Shown piece after piece: positions 1 to 6,387 of a stretch of DNA of 13,467 nucleotides. Each line of letters starts with the position of its first letter. The stretch's first letter is position 1. The position numbers and the translations under genes were made by a program. The stretch lies in contig JBQTIP010000206.1 in NCBI GenBank assembly GCA_052388025.1, forward strand, positions 1 to 13,467. The letters run 5' to 3'. This stretch comes from JBQTIP01 sp052388025 (lineage in GTDB: Bacteria; Actinomycetota; UBA4738; HRBIN12). The notes under the pieces were generated by a model. The model saw only the letters and a list, made by a program, of their open reading frames with translations, was not told the DNA's origin and did not search any database.

Positions 1-55
1 TCGGGCAAGGCGGGAAGGGATAAGGGAGACCCGCTCCTGCTCGAAGGTGCCGGTC

Positions 56-2443
56 TTACGCGCCGAAGCCCTCTTCGACGTACGCCAGGACGGCGCGGGG
101 CCCTGGCACCGTCGGCGCCGGTGGCGCTGCCTCGCTCGTAACGGGGCCCAGGAGTCCGACGAGGTCGTCCGGCTTCACCGGGACCCGGTTCAGCTCTTTG
201 CCCGTCGCGTTTCGCAACGCTGCGACGATCGCTGCGGGGGCCACAACGGTTGACGGCTCACCTGCCCCCTTCACGCCATAGGGCATGTCCGGCTCAGGCT
301 CCTCGATGAGGACAGTCTTGACGGGCGGCATGTCGAGGATGGTGGGGATGAGGTAGTCGGTGAACGAGGCGTTGCGGATCCTGCCCTCGTCCACGTGCAA
401 TTCCTCCATGAGGGCCAGGCCGAGCCCCTGGGCCGTTCCTCCCTCAACCTGCCCTTCCACGCCCTGGGGGTTGATGGCCCGACCGACATCCTGGGCGGCC
501 GCGATCTGCACGACCCTGACCAGCCCGAGCTCCTCGTCCACCTCCACCAACGCCCGCTCGGCGGCGAACGCGAACATCAAATGCGGTTCTCCCCGGCCCT
601 GATCGTCTAAGGGGGTCGTGGGGCGGTGGTGGTACTCCCGTGTTGCCTCGATCGGCTCGTCCAAGTAGTCGAGGATCTGTCCCAGGGGTAGTCCATCCAC
701 GAGGACCCGCCCGCCCTCCAAGGAAAGGGGGCTGCCAACGCTCGAGCCTGATGCTTCGGCCCTCGATCGCACGCGCTCCAATAGGGTCTCCCGGACTCCG
801 GCGCAGGCCAGCCGAACGGCGCCTCCGGACATGAAGGTCTGCCTCGATGCTGAGCTCGATCCCGCGTCCCCAACTGATGCGTCCGCGGGGGGGATTATGA
901 TCTCATCCACGCCGAGTTCGGTCCGGGCCACCTGGGTGAGGATCGTCAGGAGACCCTGGCCGCACTCGACCGCCGCGCTGAAGATCTCGGCAACGGGCCC
1001 GCTCGGGCCCGCCGAGAGGCGAACACGCGCCTCAGCGTAATCGTCGAAGCCCGCTGCGAACGCGGCGTTCCTGTAGCTTAAGGCGAACCCGACGCCTCGC
1101 TTCAAGCCCTCGCCTCGTCCGACGTTGTTCACGCCCCCAGGCAACGACATCGGGCTACGAGCACCTAGTGGGGGTTCTTCAGGGAGCGGGATGGCCATGC
1201 ACTGTTCGATAACCTTTCGGGCTGGGGCGCTGCCCCGGATGACCTGACCGGTCGGCAGGACCGATCCGGTCGATAGCGCGTTCTTGAGACGGAGCTCGAC
1301 GGGGTCCATGCGCAGCTCAGCAGCGAGCTTGTCCATCTGGGCCTCATAGGCGAAGCACACCTGCGGCGCGCCGAAACCCCGCATGGCGCCGCAAGGAGGG
1401 TTGTTCGTGTAGACGGCGGTCCCCTCGATGAGGGCGTTGGGAACCTCATAGGGACCGGCAGCGAACGTTGAGGCATTGTGGATGACCTGCGGGGATGTCG
1501 ACGTATAGGCCCCGCCGTCCATTAGCAATCGGACGTGAACGTCCACGAGCCTGCCCTCCGTGGTGGCCCCGGTGCGCATCCAGATCCGGGCTGGATGGCG
1601 GTGGACATGCCCGAAGAAGGACTCCTCGCGTCCATAGGACATCTTCACAGGCCGTCCGGTGTGCAGGGCAAGCATGCATGCGTGGATCTGGACGCTGAGA
1701 TCCTCACGGCAACCGAAGGCTCCGCCCACACCGGCGAGGTACAGCCGAACCTTGATCTCGGGGAGGCCGAGACAAGGAGCGATCTGCTCGCGGTCGATGT
1801 GGAGCCACTGCGTCGAGACGTAAAGATCCACGCCCCCGTCGTCTGCGGGTATTGCGAGCCCGGCCTCGGGGCCCAGTGCTGCCTGGTCTTGCATTGCGGT
1901 CTCGTAGTAGCCATCCACCCACACGTCGGCGTCGGCATCGGGATCGCCGTGGACGATCCGCAGGTGGCGAAGCACGTTGCCAACGTCGTGGACCTTGGGT
2001 GCATCGGGGTCTAGGGCATGCTCCATGTCGGTCACGGCCGGCAGGACGTCGAAGTCCACAGCGATCAGTTCCGCTGCCCGCCGGGCGAGCTCAGGGGTCT
2101 CTGCGGCGACGACCGCGACCGGCTCGCCCGCATACCGGACCACGTCCCACGCGAGGACCGGTTGGTCGGCGAACTCGAGCCCATAGGTCTTCTTCCCGGG
2201 GACGTCGTCGGCGACAAGAACCGCGTGGACTCCGACGCTCGCCGTGGCCTTCGACAGGTCGATGGAGTGGATCCGGGCGTGCGGGTGCGGGCTCCGGACG
2301 GTGAAGCCCCAAAGCATGTTCTCGTGCCAGAGGTCGCTCCCGTACTGGAATGTGCCCTTGACCTTGGGAATCCCGTCCACGCGGGCAACCCTCTCGCCGA
2401 TGCTTCCACTGGTGCGTTCGGCGATTGATCCCCTTGCCGGCAT
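56..2443 (-). CDS. Xanthine dehydrogenase family molybdopterin-binding (large) subunit, copy 1
   Basis: This is the catalytic Mo-pterin subunit (795 aa) of a three-subunit cytoplasmic molybdenum hydroxylase of the PucD/XdhD type. Such enzymes hydroxylate purines or other N-heterocycles with water as oxygen donor. The N-terminal a/b-hammerhead domain spans about residues 15-130 (DGIPKVKG near 23, RSPHPHARI near 50-58). The molybdopterin domains follow, with GGAFGCRED at 240-248, MRGFGAPQ at 354-361, ECGQG at 493-497 and SSASRQTFMSGGA near 529-541. The catalytic glutamate is E729 in KGAGEPS. It is the last gene of its operon: the ATG lies 9 bp after the stop of the 2Fe-2S gene, with no strong ribosome binding site, so translational coupling is likely. 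The family is certain. Xanthine as substrate is inferred from neighbouring purine genes, and a related heterocycle is possible. Confidence 0.93.
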   Translation of the reverse strand: MPARGSIAERTSGSIGERVARVDGIPKVKGTFQYGSDLWHENMLWGFTVRSPHPHARIHSIDLSKATASVGVHAVLVADDVPGKKTYGLEFADQPVLAWDVVRYAGEPVAVVAAETPELARRAAELIAVDFDVLPAVTDMEHALDPDAPKVHDVGNVLRHLRIVHGDPDADADVWVDGYYETAMQDQAALGPEAGLAIPADDGGVDLYVSTQWLHIDREQIAPCLGLPEIKVRLYLAGVGGAFGCREDLSVQIHACMLALHTGRPVKMSYGREESFFGHVHRHPARIWMRTGATTEGRLVDVHVRLLMDGGAYTSTSPQVIHNASTFAAGPYEVPNALIEGTAVYTNNPPCGAMRGFGAPQVCFAYEAQMDKLAAELRMDPVELRLKNALSTGSVLPTGQVIRGSAPARKVIEQCMAIPLPEEPPLGARSPMSLPGGVNNVGRGEGLKRGVGFALSYRNAAFAAGFDDYAEARVRLSAGPSGPVAEIFSAAVECGQGLLTILTQVARTELGVDEIIIPPADASVGDAGSSSASRQTFMSGGAVRLACAGVRETLLERVRSRAEASGSSVGSPLSLEGGRVLVDGLPLGQILDYLDEPIEATREYHHRPTTPLDDQGRGEPHLMFAFAAERALVEVDEELGLVRVVQIAAAQDVGRAINPQGVEGQVEGGTAQGLGLALMEELHVDEGRIRNASFTDYLIPTILDMPPVKTVLIEEPEPDMPYGVKGAGEPSTVVAPAAIVAALRNATGKELNRVPVKPDDLVGLLGPVTSEAAPPAPTVPGPRAVLAYVEEGFGA

Positions 2444-2452
2444 ATCAGCAGG

Positions 2453-2932
2453 TCACCGCACGCCTTCCCGCATGCCCCCCGCGGCAAGGTTGACGGCATC
2501 GAGGATCTTCGCGTAGCCGGTGCACCGGCACAGGTTCCCCGACAATGCCTCGCGAACGGTTATCTCGTCTGGGTTAGGGTTCCGCGCAAGGAGATCGGTG
2601 ACCGCGACGATGAAGCCCGGCGTGCAGAATCCGCATTGGACCGCACCTGCCGCGATGAAGGCCTCCTGCACGGGATGGATGGGATGGGCGTCCTGGCCTG
2701 ACAGTCCCTCGACGGTACGAACCTCGCGCGTGTCAGCCTGAGCGGCAAGGACCAGGCACGAACACACCAGCTCGCCATCCAGCCACACCGAGCAGGAGCC
2801 GCACTCGCCCTGCTCGCATGCGTTCTTCGATCCGGGTAGGTTGAGATGCTCTCGGAGAACATAGAGGAGGCTGGATCCCGGCCAGACATCTGCCTCCTGC
2901 CATTCTCCATTGACGCTGATCCGGACGAGCAT
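2453..2932 (-). CDS. (2Fe-2S)-binding subunit of xanthine dehydrogenase family enzyme
   Basis: This is the small iron-sulfur subunit (159 aa), which carries electrons from the Mo site to FAD. The plant-ferredoxin-type cluster is bound by C39, C44, C47 and C59 (ACEQGECGSC, then a later Cys). The second, all-helical cluster uses C100 and C103 (VQCGFCTPG) and C135 and C137 (NLCRCTGY). All eight ligands and the Q99 next to the pterin site are present, and the length is normal for the family. The ATG overlaps the stop of the FAD-subunit gene by one base (TGATG). A strong GGGAGG lies four bases upstream, so both coupling and an independent ribosome binding site support this start. The equivalent subunit is called XdhC or PucE in other systems. 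Confidence 0.95.
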   Translation of the reverse strand: MLVRISVNGEWQEADVWPGSSLLYVLREHLNLPGSKNACEQGECGSCSVWLDGELVCSCLVLAAQADTREVRTVEGLSGQDAHPIHPVQEAFIAAGAVQCGFCTPGFIVAVTDLLARNPNPDEITVREALSGNLCRCTGYAKILDAVNLAAGGMREGVR

Positions 2933-3828
2933 CAGGCCTCCCGACCTCCCCGGGCCCCGGGACCCTCCCGTCGGTCGTGCAGCGCCCAGCTGAGCGCCCT
3001 GCGGGCCAGCACCGCACAGGCGTGCCTTCTGTACCTGGCCGATCCGCGCACGTCGTCAATCGCGCGGGTGGTGCCTGCGACAAGATCTCCGAACCCCTTG
3101 AGTACATCGGGCCGGAGCATCCGAAGCGGCTCGTCCCAGGCTCCCGCCTCCACCAGTGCCTCGGCCGCGAATGCCTCGGCCTCGGGGGCCCGAACGACCA
3201 TGGGAGCCACGGAGCCCAGAGCCACCCGGATCGAACGCGCCTCCTCGTCGACCTGGAGGCTGAGGCTCGCCACCGAGATGACCATGGCGTTCCGGGTCCC
3301 AATCTTCGAGAATGAACCCGGCCCGCGGACCGGGTTCCATCGAACCCCCAGGATGAGTTCGTCGTCTTCGAGGGCATTCTTCTTGACCCCCAGAAGGAAC
3401 TCGTGCCAGGGGAGCACGCGCTCTCGTCCGCCGGCTCGTACTAGCACGATTACCGCATCGTAGACTGCGAGCACCGGGAGGGCATCGCCGGCCGGCGAGG
3501 CAGTCCCGAGATTGCCGCCCACTGTAGCCCGGTTGCGGATCTGAGGTGAGCCCACCGTTCTGGAAGCCTGCGCGAGTGCCGTGAAGTCGGGGAGATCACG
3601 CATCATGCGCGTGTAGGTCACGCCGGCGCCAAGGAAGACGGAACCGTTCCCACGCCGCCAATCGAGTAGCTCGGGAAGGCGGGAAATGTCGATCATCGCT
3701 TCGGGCCGATACCGGTCGAAGTTGAGTTCCACCATCACGTCAGTGCCGCCCGCGATCGGCCGAGCGTCCGGTCGGTCGGCCTTCATCGCCAGGGCTTCGT
3801 TCAGCGTCCTCGGCGACAACACGTCCAT
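2932..3828 (-). CDS. FAD-binding subunit of xanthine dehydrogenase family enzyme (CoxM/YgfM/PucC type)
   Basis: This is the flavoprotein subunit (298 aa) that passes electrons from the iron-sulfur subunit to the final acceptor, usually NAD+. The N-terminal FAD domain shows ARPIAGGTDVMVEL (about residues 23-36) and TVGGNLGTASPAGD (about 100-113), both hallmarks of the CoxM/XdhB flavin fold. A CO-dehydrogenase-flavoprotein C-terminal domain follows (SFSKIGTRNAMVISVAS, then the VALGSVAP segment). I place the start at the ATG at 3828 rather than the TTG one codon upstream; a GGAGG sits about nine bases before it. It is the first gene of the minus-strand operon, and a promoter candidate lies at 3895-3923. 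The C-terminal 20 residues are rich in Arg and Gly and probably disordered. The family assignment is very secure; the electron acceptor is not visible. Confidence 0.93.
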   Translation of the reverse strand: MDVLSPRTLNEALAMKADRPDARPIAGGTDVMVELNFDRYRPEAMIDISRLPELLDWRRGNGSVFLGAGVTYTRMMRDLPDFTALAQASRTVGSPQIRNRATVGGNLGTASPAGDALPVLAVYDAVIVLVRAGGRERVLPWHEFLLGVKKNALEDDELILGVRWNPVRGPGSFSKIGTRNAMVISVASLSLQVDEEARSIRVALGSVAPMVVRAPEAEAFAAEALVEAGAWDEPLRMLRPDVLKGFGDLVAGTTRAIDDVRGSARYRRHACAVLARRALSWALHDRREGPGARGGREA

Positions 3829-3894
3829 CAAGGCTTCCCTCCAGGCCGGTGGGCACCCGCCGGACGCTCGCGTCCCCCAACGCGCCGATGCGTC

Positions 3895-3923
3895 ATTCTG
3901 CTCTGGTTTCTACAATCAGTCAA
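3895..3923 (-). promoter_or_regulatory. Candidate sigma70-type promoter of the Mo-hydroxylase operon
   Basis: On the minus strand the -35 box is TTGACT (3918-3923, 5 of 6 to consensus). A 17-bp spacer follows, then CAGAAT (3895-3900, 4 of 6). Transcription would start near 3888, giving a leader of about 60 nt to the ATG at 3828. The stretch is clearly more AT-rich than its surroundings. Seen by pattern only; no start site data. Confidence 0.55.
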
Positions 3924-4187
3924 GGTGTCGGCCTACAGAGGATATCGCGGAGGACACCCGTATTCGTGCCCATCGCGCCGGAGGCTGAAAAACGCCGGGC
4001 GCGCAGGCACCGTGGGTCTATCGAAATGTTGATCTGGCGGGGCCCTGAACTTCGGCGTCCGGGCGCCTGCCGCCTACGGTACCCGAACGGAAACCGTCGT
4101 GGCGGCGGTACCCTGACCCGCCGGGACCCGTGAACACGCCCAACAGCTCTCTCAGAGGCTCTGCGGATCGGGGCTCGGGCCCGGCCC

Positions 4188-4207
4188 GCCTCGCACGTGG
4201 GCGAGGC
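4188..4207. promoter_or_regulatory. Inverted repeat just upstream of the rightward -35 box
   Basis: Two perfect 7-bp arms (GCCTCGC at 4188-4194 and GCGAGGC at 4201-4207) flank the loop ACGTGG; a CACGTG palindrome sits inside. It ends three bases before the -35 hexamer, a position typical of an activator or repressor site. A hairpin in a transcript is the alternative, but there is no T-tract. Confidence 0.4.
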
Positions 4208-4240
4208 AGGTTGACAAACTGTTGAAGGCTGCTTCATGCT
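4207..4240 (+). promoter_or_regulatory. Candidate promoter of the carbamoyltransferase operon with overlapping operator-like palindrome
   Basis: A perfect -35 box TTGACA (4211-4216) is followed by 18 bp and a weaker -10 candidate CATGCT (4235-4240). The -35 box lies inside an imperfect 15-bp palindrome, CAGGTTGACAAACTG (4207-4221), in which six of seven arm positions pair. A repressor bound there would block RNA polymerase. The predicted leader is about 105 nt. The -35 box is convincing; the -10 box is the weak part. Confidence 0.5.
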
Positions 4241-4308
4241 TGCGCCAGAACAAGGCGGCGGCTACCTGAGAGCCGTGAGGACGCGCAGGCTTCCGGACGG
4301 CGTTGTTT

Positions 4309-4324
4309 CAATGCGGGCGCATTG
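4309..4324. promoter_or_regulatory. Perfect inverted repeat in the leader of the carbamoyltransferase gene
   Basis: CAATGC (4309-4314) and GCATTG (4319-4324) form perfect 6-bp arms around the tetraloop GGGC. It lies downstream of the promoter candidate and 28 bp before the start codon. The AT content of the arms is unusual for this genome. It could be an operator or a leader hairpin close to the ribosome binding site. Confidence 0.45.
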
Positions 4325-4341
4325 TTCGTGCAAAGAGAGAT

Positions 4342-4348
4342 GGGGAGG
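4342..4348 (+). promoter_or_regulatory. Ribosome binding site that fixes the carbamoyltransferase start
   Basis: GGGGAGG lies four bases before the ATG at 4353. The in-frame ATG at 4236 has no such site and falls within the predicted -10 box, so 4353 is preferred. Confidence 0.75.
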
Positions 4349-4352
4349 ATCG

Positions 4353-5303
4353 ATGAGGAGTTTCCTGGGTCGCGACATCGTGTCGCTCAAGGACTTCGAG
4401 CGGGAGGAGTACTTCCGGGTCTTCGAAGTCTGCGACAAGCTGGCGCCGCACGCCCGCGATCGACGGAACGGTGACCTACTCAGGCACAAGACCTTGTGCA
4501 CGGCCTTCTACCAGCCCAGCACGAGGACGCGGCTGTCCACGGAGGCCGCGATGCACCGCCTAGGCGGCCACGTCCTGGGCTTCTCCGACGCGAAGATGAC
4601 CCGAGCCGGGGACTTCTATCAGGAGTCGATCAAGGACACCGTGCACATGCTGGAGTTCTACGGCGACGTGATAGCCATCCGCCACTTTCAACAAGGCGCT
4701 CCCGCGGAGGCGGCCCGCTGGGCGAGCGTGCCGATCCTCAACTGCGGCGATGGGTGGGGCGAGCATCCGACCCAGGGGATCAGTGACCTCTACACAGTGT
4801 GGAAGCAGAAGGGGAGGCTGGATGGCCTGCATTTCCTCCTTGTTGGGGACCTGCGGATGCGCACGATGCACTCGATGAGCTACGCCGCGGCCCAGTTCGA
4901 CATCGAGATCTCCTATGTCTCTCCACCCGACATGTCGCTGGACGACGACTTCAAGAAAGAGCTCGACGAGCGCAACCTGCGGTATCGGGAGCTGGAGCAC
5001 ATCGAACAGGCGATCGCGGACGCGGACATGATCTACATGGAGCCGGTCGTCCAACCGGACTACACGCAGTCTCGCGTGGAGCGAGGCGATGATCTGGGGA
5101 GGACCGCGGACAACTACAAGGTCACTGCCGAGCTGATGCGGAAGGCCAAGTCCGACTGCATGGTCTTCCATTCCCTCCCGCGGATGGACGAGCTCTCCGT
5201 GGATGTCGATGCGACGCGTCACGCGTTCTACTGGCTCGAGGCATTCAACGCCGTTGTGACGAAGATGGCCCTCCTCGCCCTGGTGCTGGGGGCCATGGAG
5301 TGA
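4353..5303 (+). CDS. Aspartate/ornithine carbamoyltransferase family protein, probably not an aspartate enzyme
   Basis: This 316-aa protein has the length and layout of the PyrB catalytic chain. Carbamoyl-phosphate residues are conserved: STRTR (56-60), R110-H111 of the usual RHP motif, HPTQ (138-141), R170, and HSLPR (273-277) where PyrB has HPLPR. The residues that hold aspartate in E. coli PyrB (numbering from memory) are not kept. The 80s loop carrying Ser80 and Lys84 reads TRAGDFYQES (83-92), and the Arg229 position is Pro231 in YMEPVVQ. The second substrate is therefore probably not aspartate. In this purine context it resembles the role of the E. coli YgeW carbamoyltransferase, possibly running as phosphorolysis of a ureido compound to carbamoyl phosphate. 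No regulatory chain or other pyrimidine gene is nearby. It is first in the rightward operon. Confidence 0.88.
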   Translation: MRSFLGRDIVSLKDFEREEYFRVFEVCDKLAPHARDRRNGDLLRHKTLCTAFYQPSTRTRLSTEAAMHRLGGHVLGFSDAKMTRAGDFYQESIKDTVHMLEFYGDVIAIRHFQQGAPAEAARWASVPILNCGDGWGEHPTQGISDLYTVWKQKGRLDGLHFLLVGDLRMRTMHSMSYAAAQFDIEISYVSPPDMSLDDDFKKELDERNLRYRELEHIEQAIADADMIYMEPVVQPDYTQSRVERGDDLGRTADNYKVTAELMRKAKSDCMVFHSLPRMDELSVDVDATRHAFYWLEAFNAVVTKMALLALVLGAME

Positions 5304-5365
5304 CGCGCTCGACGCGGGCCGAGGGCCTTGCGGGTCGTTGAGCCACGACGGCAAGGAGCACCGGC

Positions 5366-6385
5366 ATGACCAGTCGGATGGCGCTCTACATGCAGGACAA
5401 GAACGACATCCCGTACGAGCTCGAGATGGCTCGCTATGCGGAGGAGCGGGGCTTCAGCGAAATCTGGCAGGGCGACAACCGCCTGGCGAGGGACTGTATC
5501 GTCCTCATGAGCGCCTTCCTCACGCACACGAGGCATCTCCGCGTCGGGTCCGGCGTGCTGCCGATCTGGACGCGCAATCCGGCCGTGATAGCCGCTACCT
5601 GGAGCACGCTGTGGGAGCTCGGCGGCAAGGTCAATGGGGCCGGACGGGTCATGCTGGGCCTCGGAGCCTGGTGGGAGCCGATCGCCGGTCGCGTGGGGGT
5701 CAACCTCCGGCGACCGTTGAGGGCGATGCGCGAGTATGTCGAGGCGATCCGCCTGCTCCTCACGATGGAGGAAGTGACTTACCACGGCGCCTTCGTGGAC
5801 CTGGAGCGAGTCAGTCTCGATGTGGTCTGGGGCGACACCTCCGCTCGGGACATCCCCCTGTACATCGGTGCGACCGGGGACAGGATGCTCGAGCTCGCCG
5901 GTGAGATCTGTGACGGCGTCGTCCTGAACTACGGGGTCTCGGTGGACTACATCCGTCGGGCCATCGGGCTCGTGGAAAGGGGAGCGCGGAAAGCGGGCAA
6001 GACGCTCGGGTACCTCGACCTGCCCGAGTTGATCGTATGCAGCCTGTCGGACGAAGACCCCGACGCGGCGCTGCTGGAGGGGAAGAAGCTGGCCGCGTAC
6101 TACTTCGCGACCGAGCCGCACATCATGAGGGCGAGCGGGGTCAGCGAGGAGGTGGCTGAGAAGGCAAAGGCTTTGATGGGTTGGCCCGCGACGGAGGAGG
6201 ACTATCTTCGCGCCGCCGCGGTGATACCGGAGAACCTTGTGAGGAACATCATGGCCGTGGGCACGTCGGCGGAATGTCGTGCCAAGGTCAAGGAATACGT
6301 CGATGCGGGTGTGACGTGCCCGATCCTCTATCCGCTGATGGGCAACATCAAGGCCGTCATCGATGCTTTCGCAGACGGCTTCTGA
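5366..6385 (+). CDS. LLM class flavin/F420-dependent oxidoreductase
   Basis: This 339-aa TIM-barrel oxidoreductase belongs to the luciferase-like family, nearest in pattern to the F420-dependent methylenetetrahydromethanopterin-reductase-like branch. Visible family segments are AEERGFSEIWQGDN (25-38), LRVGSGVLPIWTRNP (58-72), GRVMLGLGAWWEP (93-105), PLYIGATGDRMLELAGEICDG (starting at 164) and GTSAECRAKVKEYVDAGV (299-316). AAGGAG lies seven bases before the ATG. It sits 62 bp after the carbamoyltransferase, and its stop is two bases from the kinase start, so the two are probably coupled. The substrate cannot be read from sequence. A redox step on a heterocycle or one-carbon intermediate, or an FMN-dependent reaction, are all possible. 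F420 use is inferred from family resemblance only. Confidence 0.88.
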   Translation: MTSRMALYMQDKNDIPYELEMARYAEERGFSEIWQGDNRLARDCIVLMSAFLTHTRHLRVGSGVLPIWTRNPAVIAATWSTLWELGGKVNGAGRVMLGLGAWWEPIAGRVGVNLRRPLRAMREYVEAIRLLLTMEEVTYHGAFVDLERVSLDVVWGDTSARDIPLYIGATGDRMLELAGEICDGVVLNYGVSVDYIRRAIGLVERGARKAGKTLGYLDLPELIVCSLSDEDPDAALLEGKKLAAYYFATEPHIMRASGVSEEVAEKAKALMGWPATEEDYLRAAAVIPENLVRNIMAVGTSAECRAKVKEYVDAGVTCPILYPLMGNIKAVIDAFADGF

Positions 6386-6387
6386 GA

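Larger units (their letters stand above)
3829..4352. other. Divergent control region, no gene seen
   Basis: About 520 bp separate the divergent start codons of the FAD subunit and the carbamoyltransferase. ORFs here are short, Arg-rich and without recognisable domains, so I call none. The region holds one promoter candidate per direction and several inverted repeats, listed separately. It also has two copies of CGGTACCC (4077-4084 and 4106-4113, 29 bp apart) flanking a small ACGG-AAA-CCGT inverted repeat. No riboswitch class could be recognised. Confidence 0.7.

Noticed and set aside
1..55. A further gene downstream of the first large subunit
   Set aside because: Only 55 bases are present. 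The minus strand has an AGGAG-like stretch but no start codon or protein can be judged.
1535..2014. Long plus-strand ORFs opposite the first large subunit, and similar long antisense ORFs at 5228-6121, 7598-8923, 9836-10678 and 11520-12461
   Set aside because: They are antisense shadows of well-conserved genes, a known effect of high GC at third codon positions.
4077..4113. Direct repeat CGGTACCC spaced 29 bp apart with an inner ACGG-AAA-CCGT repeat as a regulator site
   Set aside because: Two short GC-rich copies in an intergenic region can arise by chance; kept only as a note in the control-region entry.
3849..4133. 94-codon plus-strand ORF, and a 105-codon minus-strand ORF at 3920-4237
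   Set aside because: Both are Arg-rich, without domains or ribosome binding sites, overlap each other and lie over the promoter candidates.
4236..4352. Upstream ATG extending the carbamoyltransferase by 39 residues
   Set aside because: The extension has no family similarity, overlaps the predicted -10 box and lacks a ribosome binding site; ATG 4353 has one and gives the normal PyrB length.
6181..6387. In-frame extension of the kinase back into the LLM gene
   Set aside because: It overlaps the oxidoreductase reading frame and adds low-complexity residues before the canonical AckA N-terminus at 6388.
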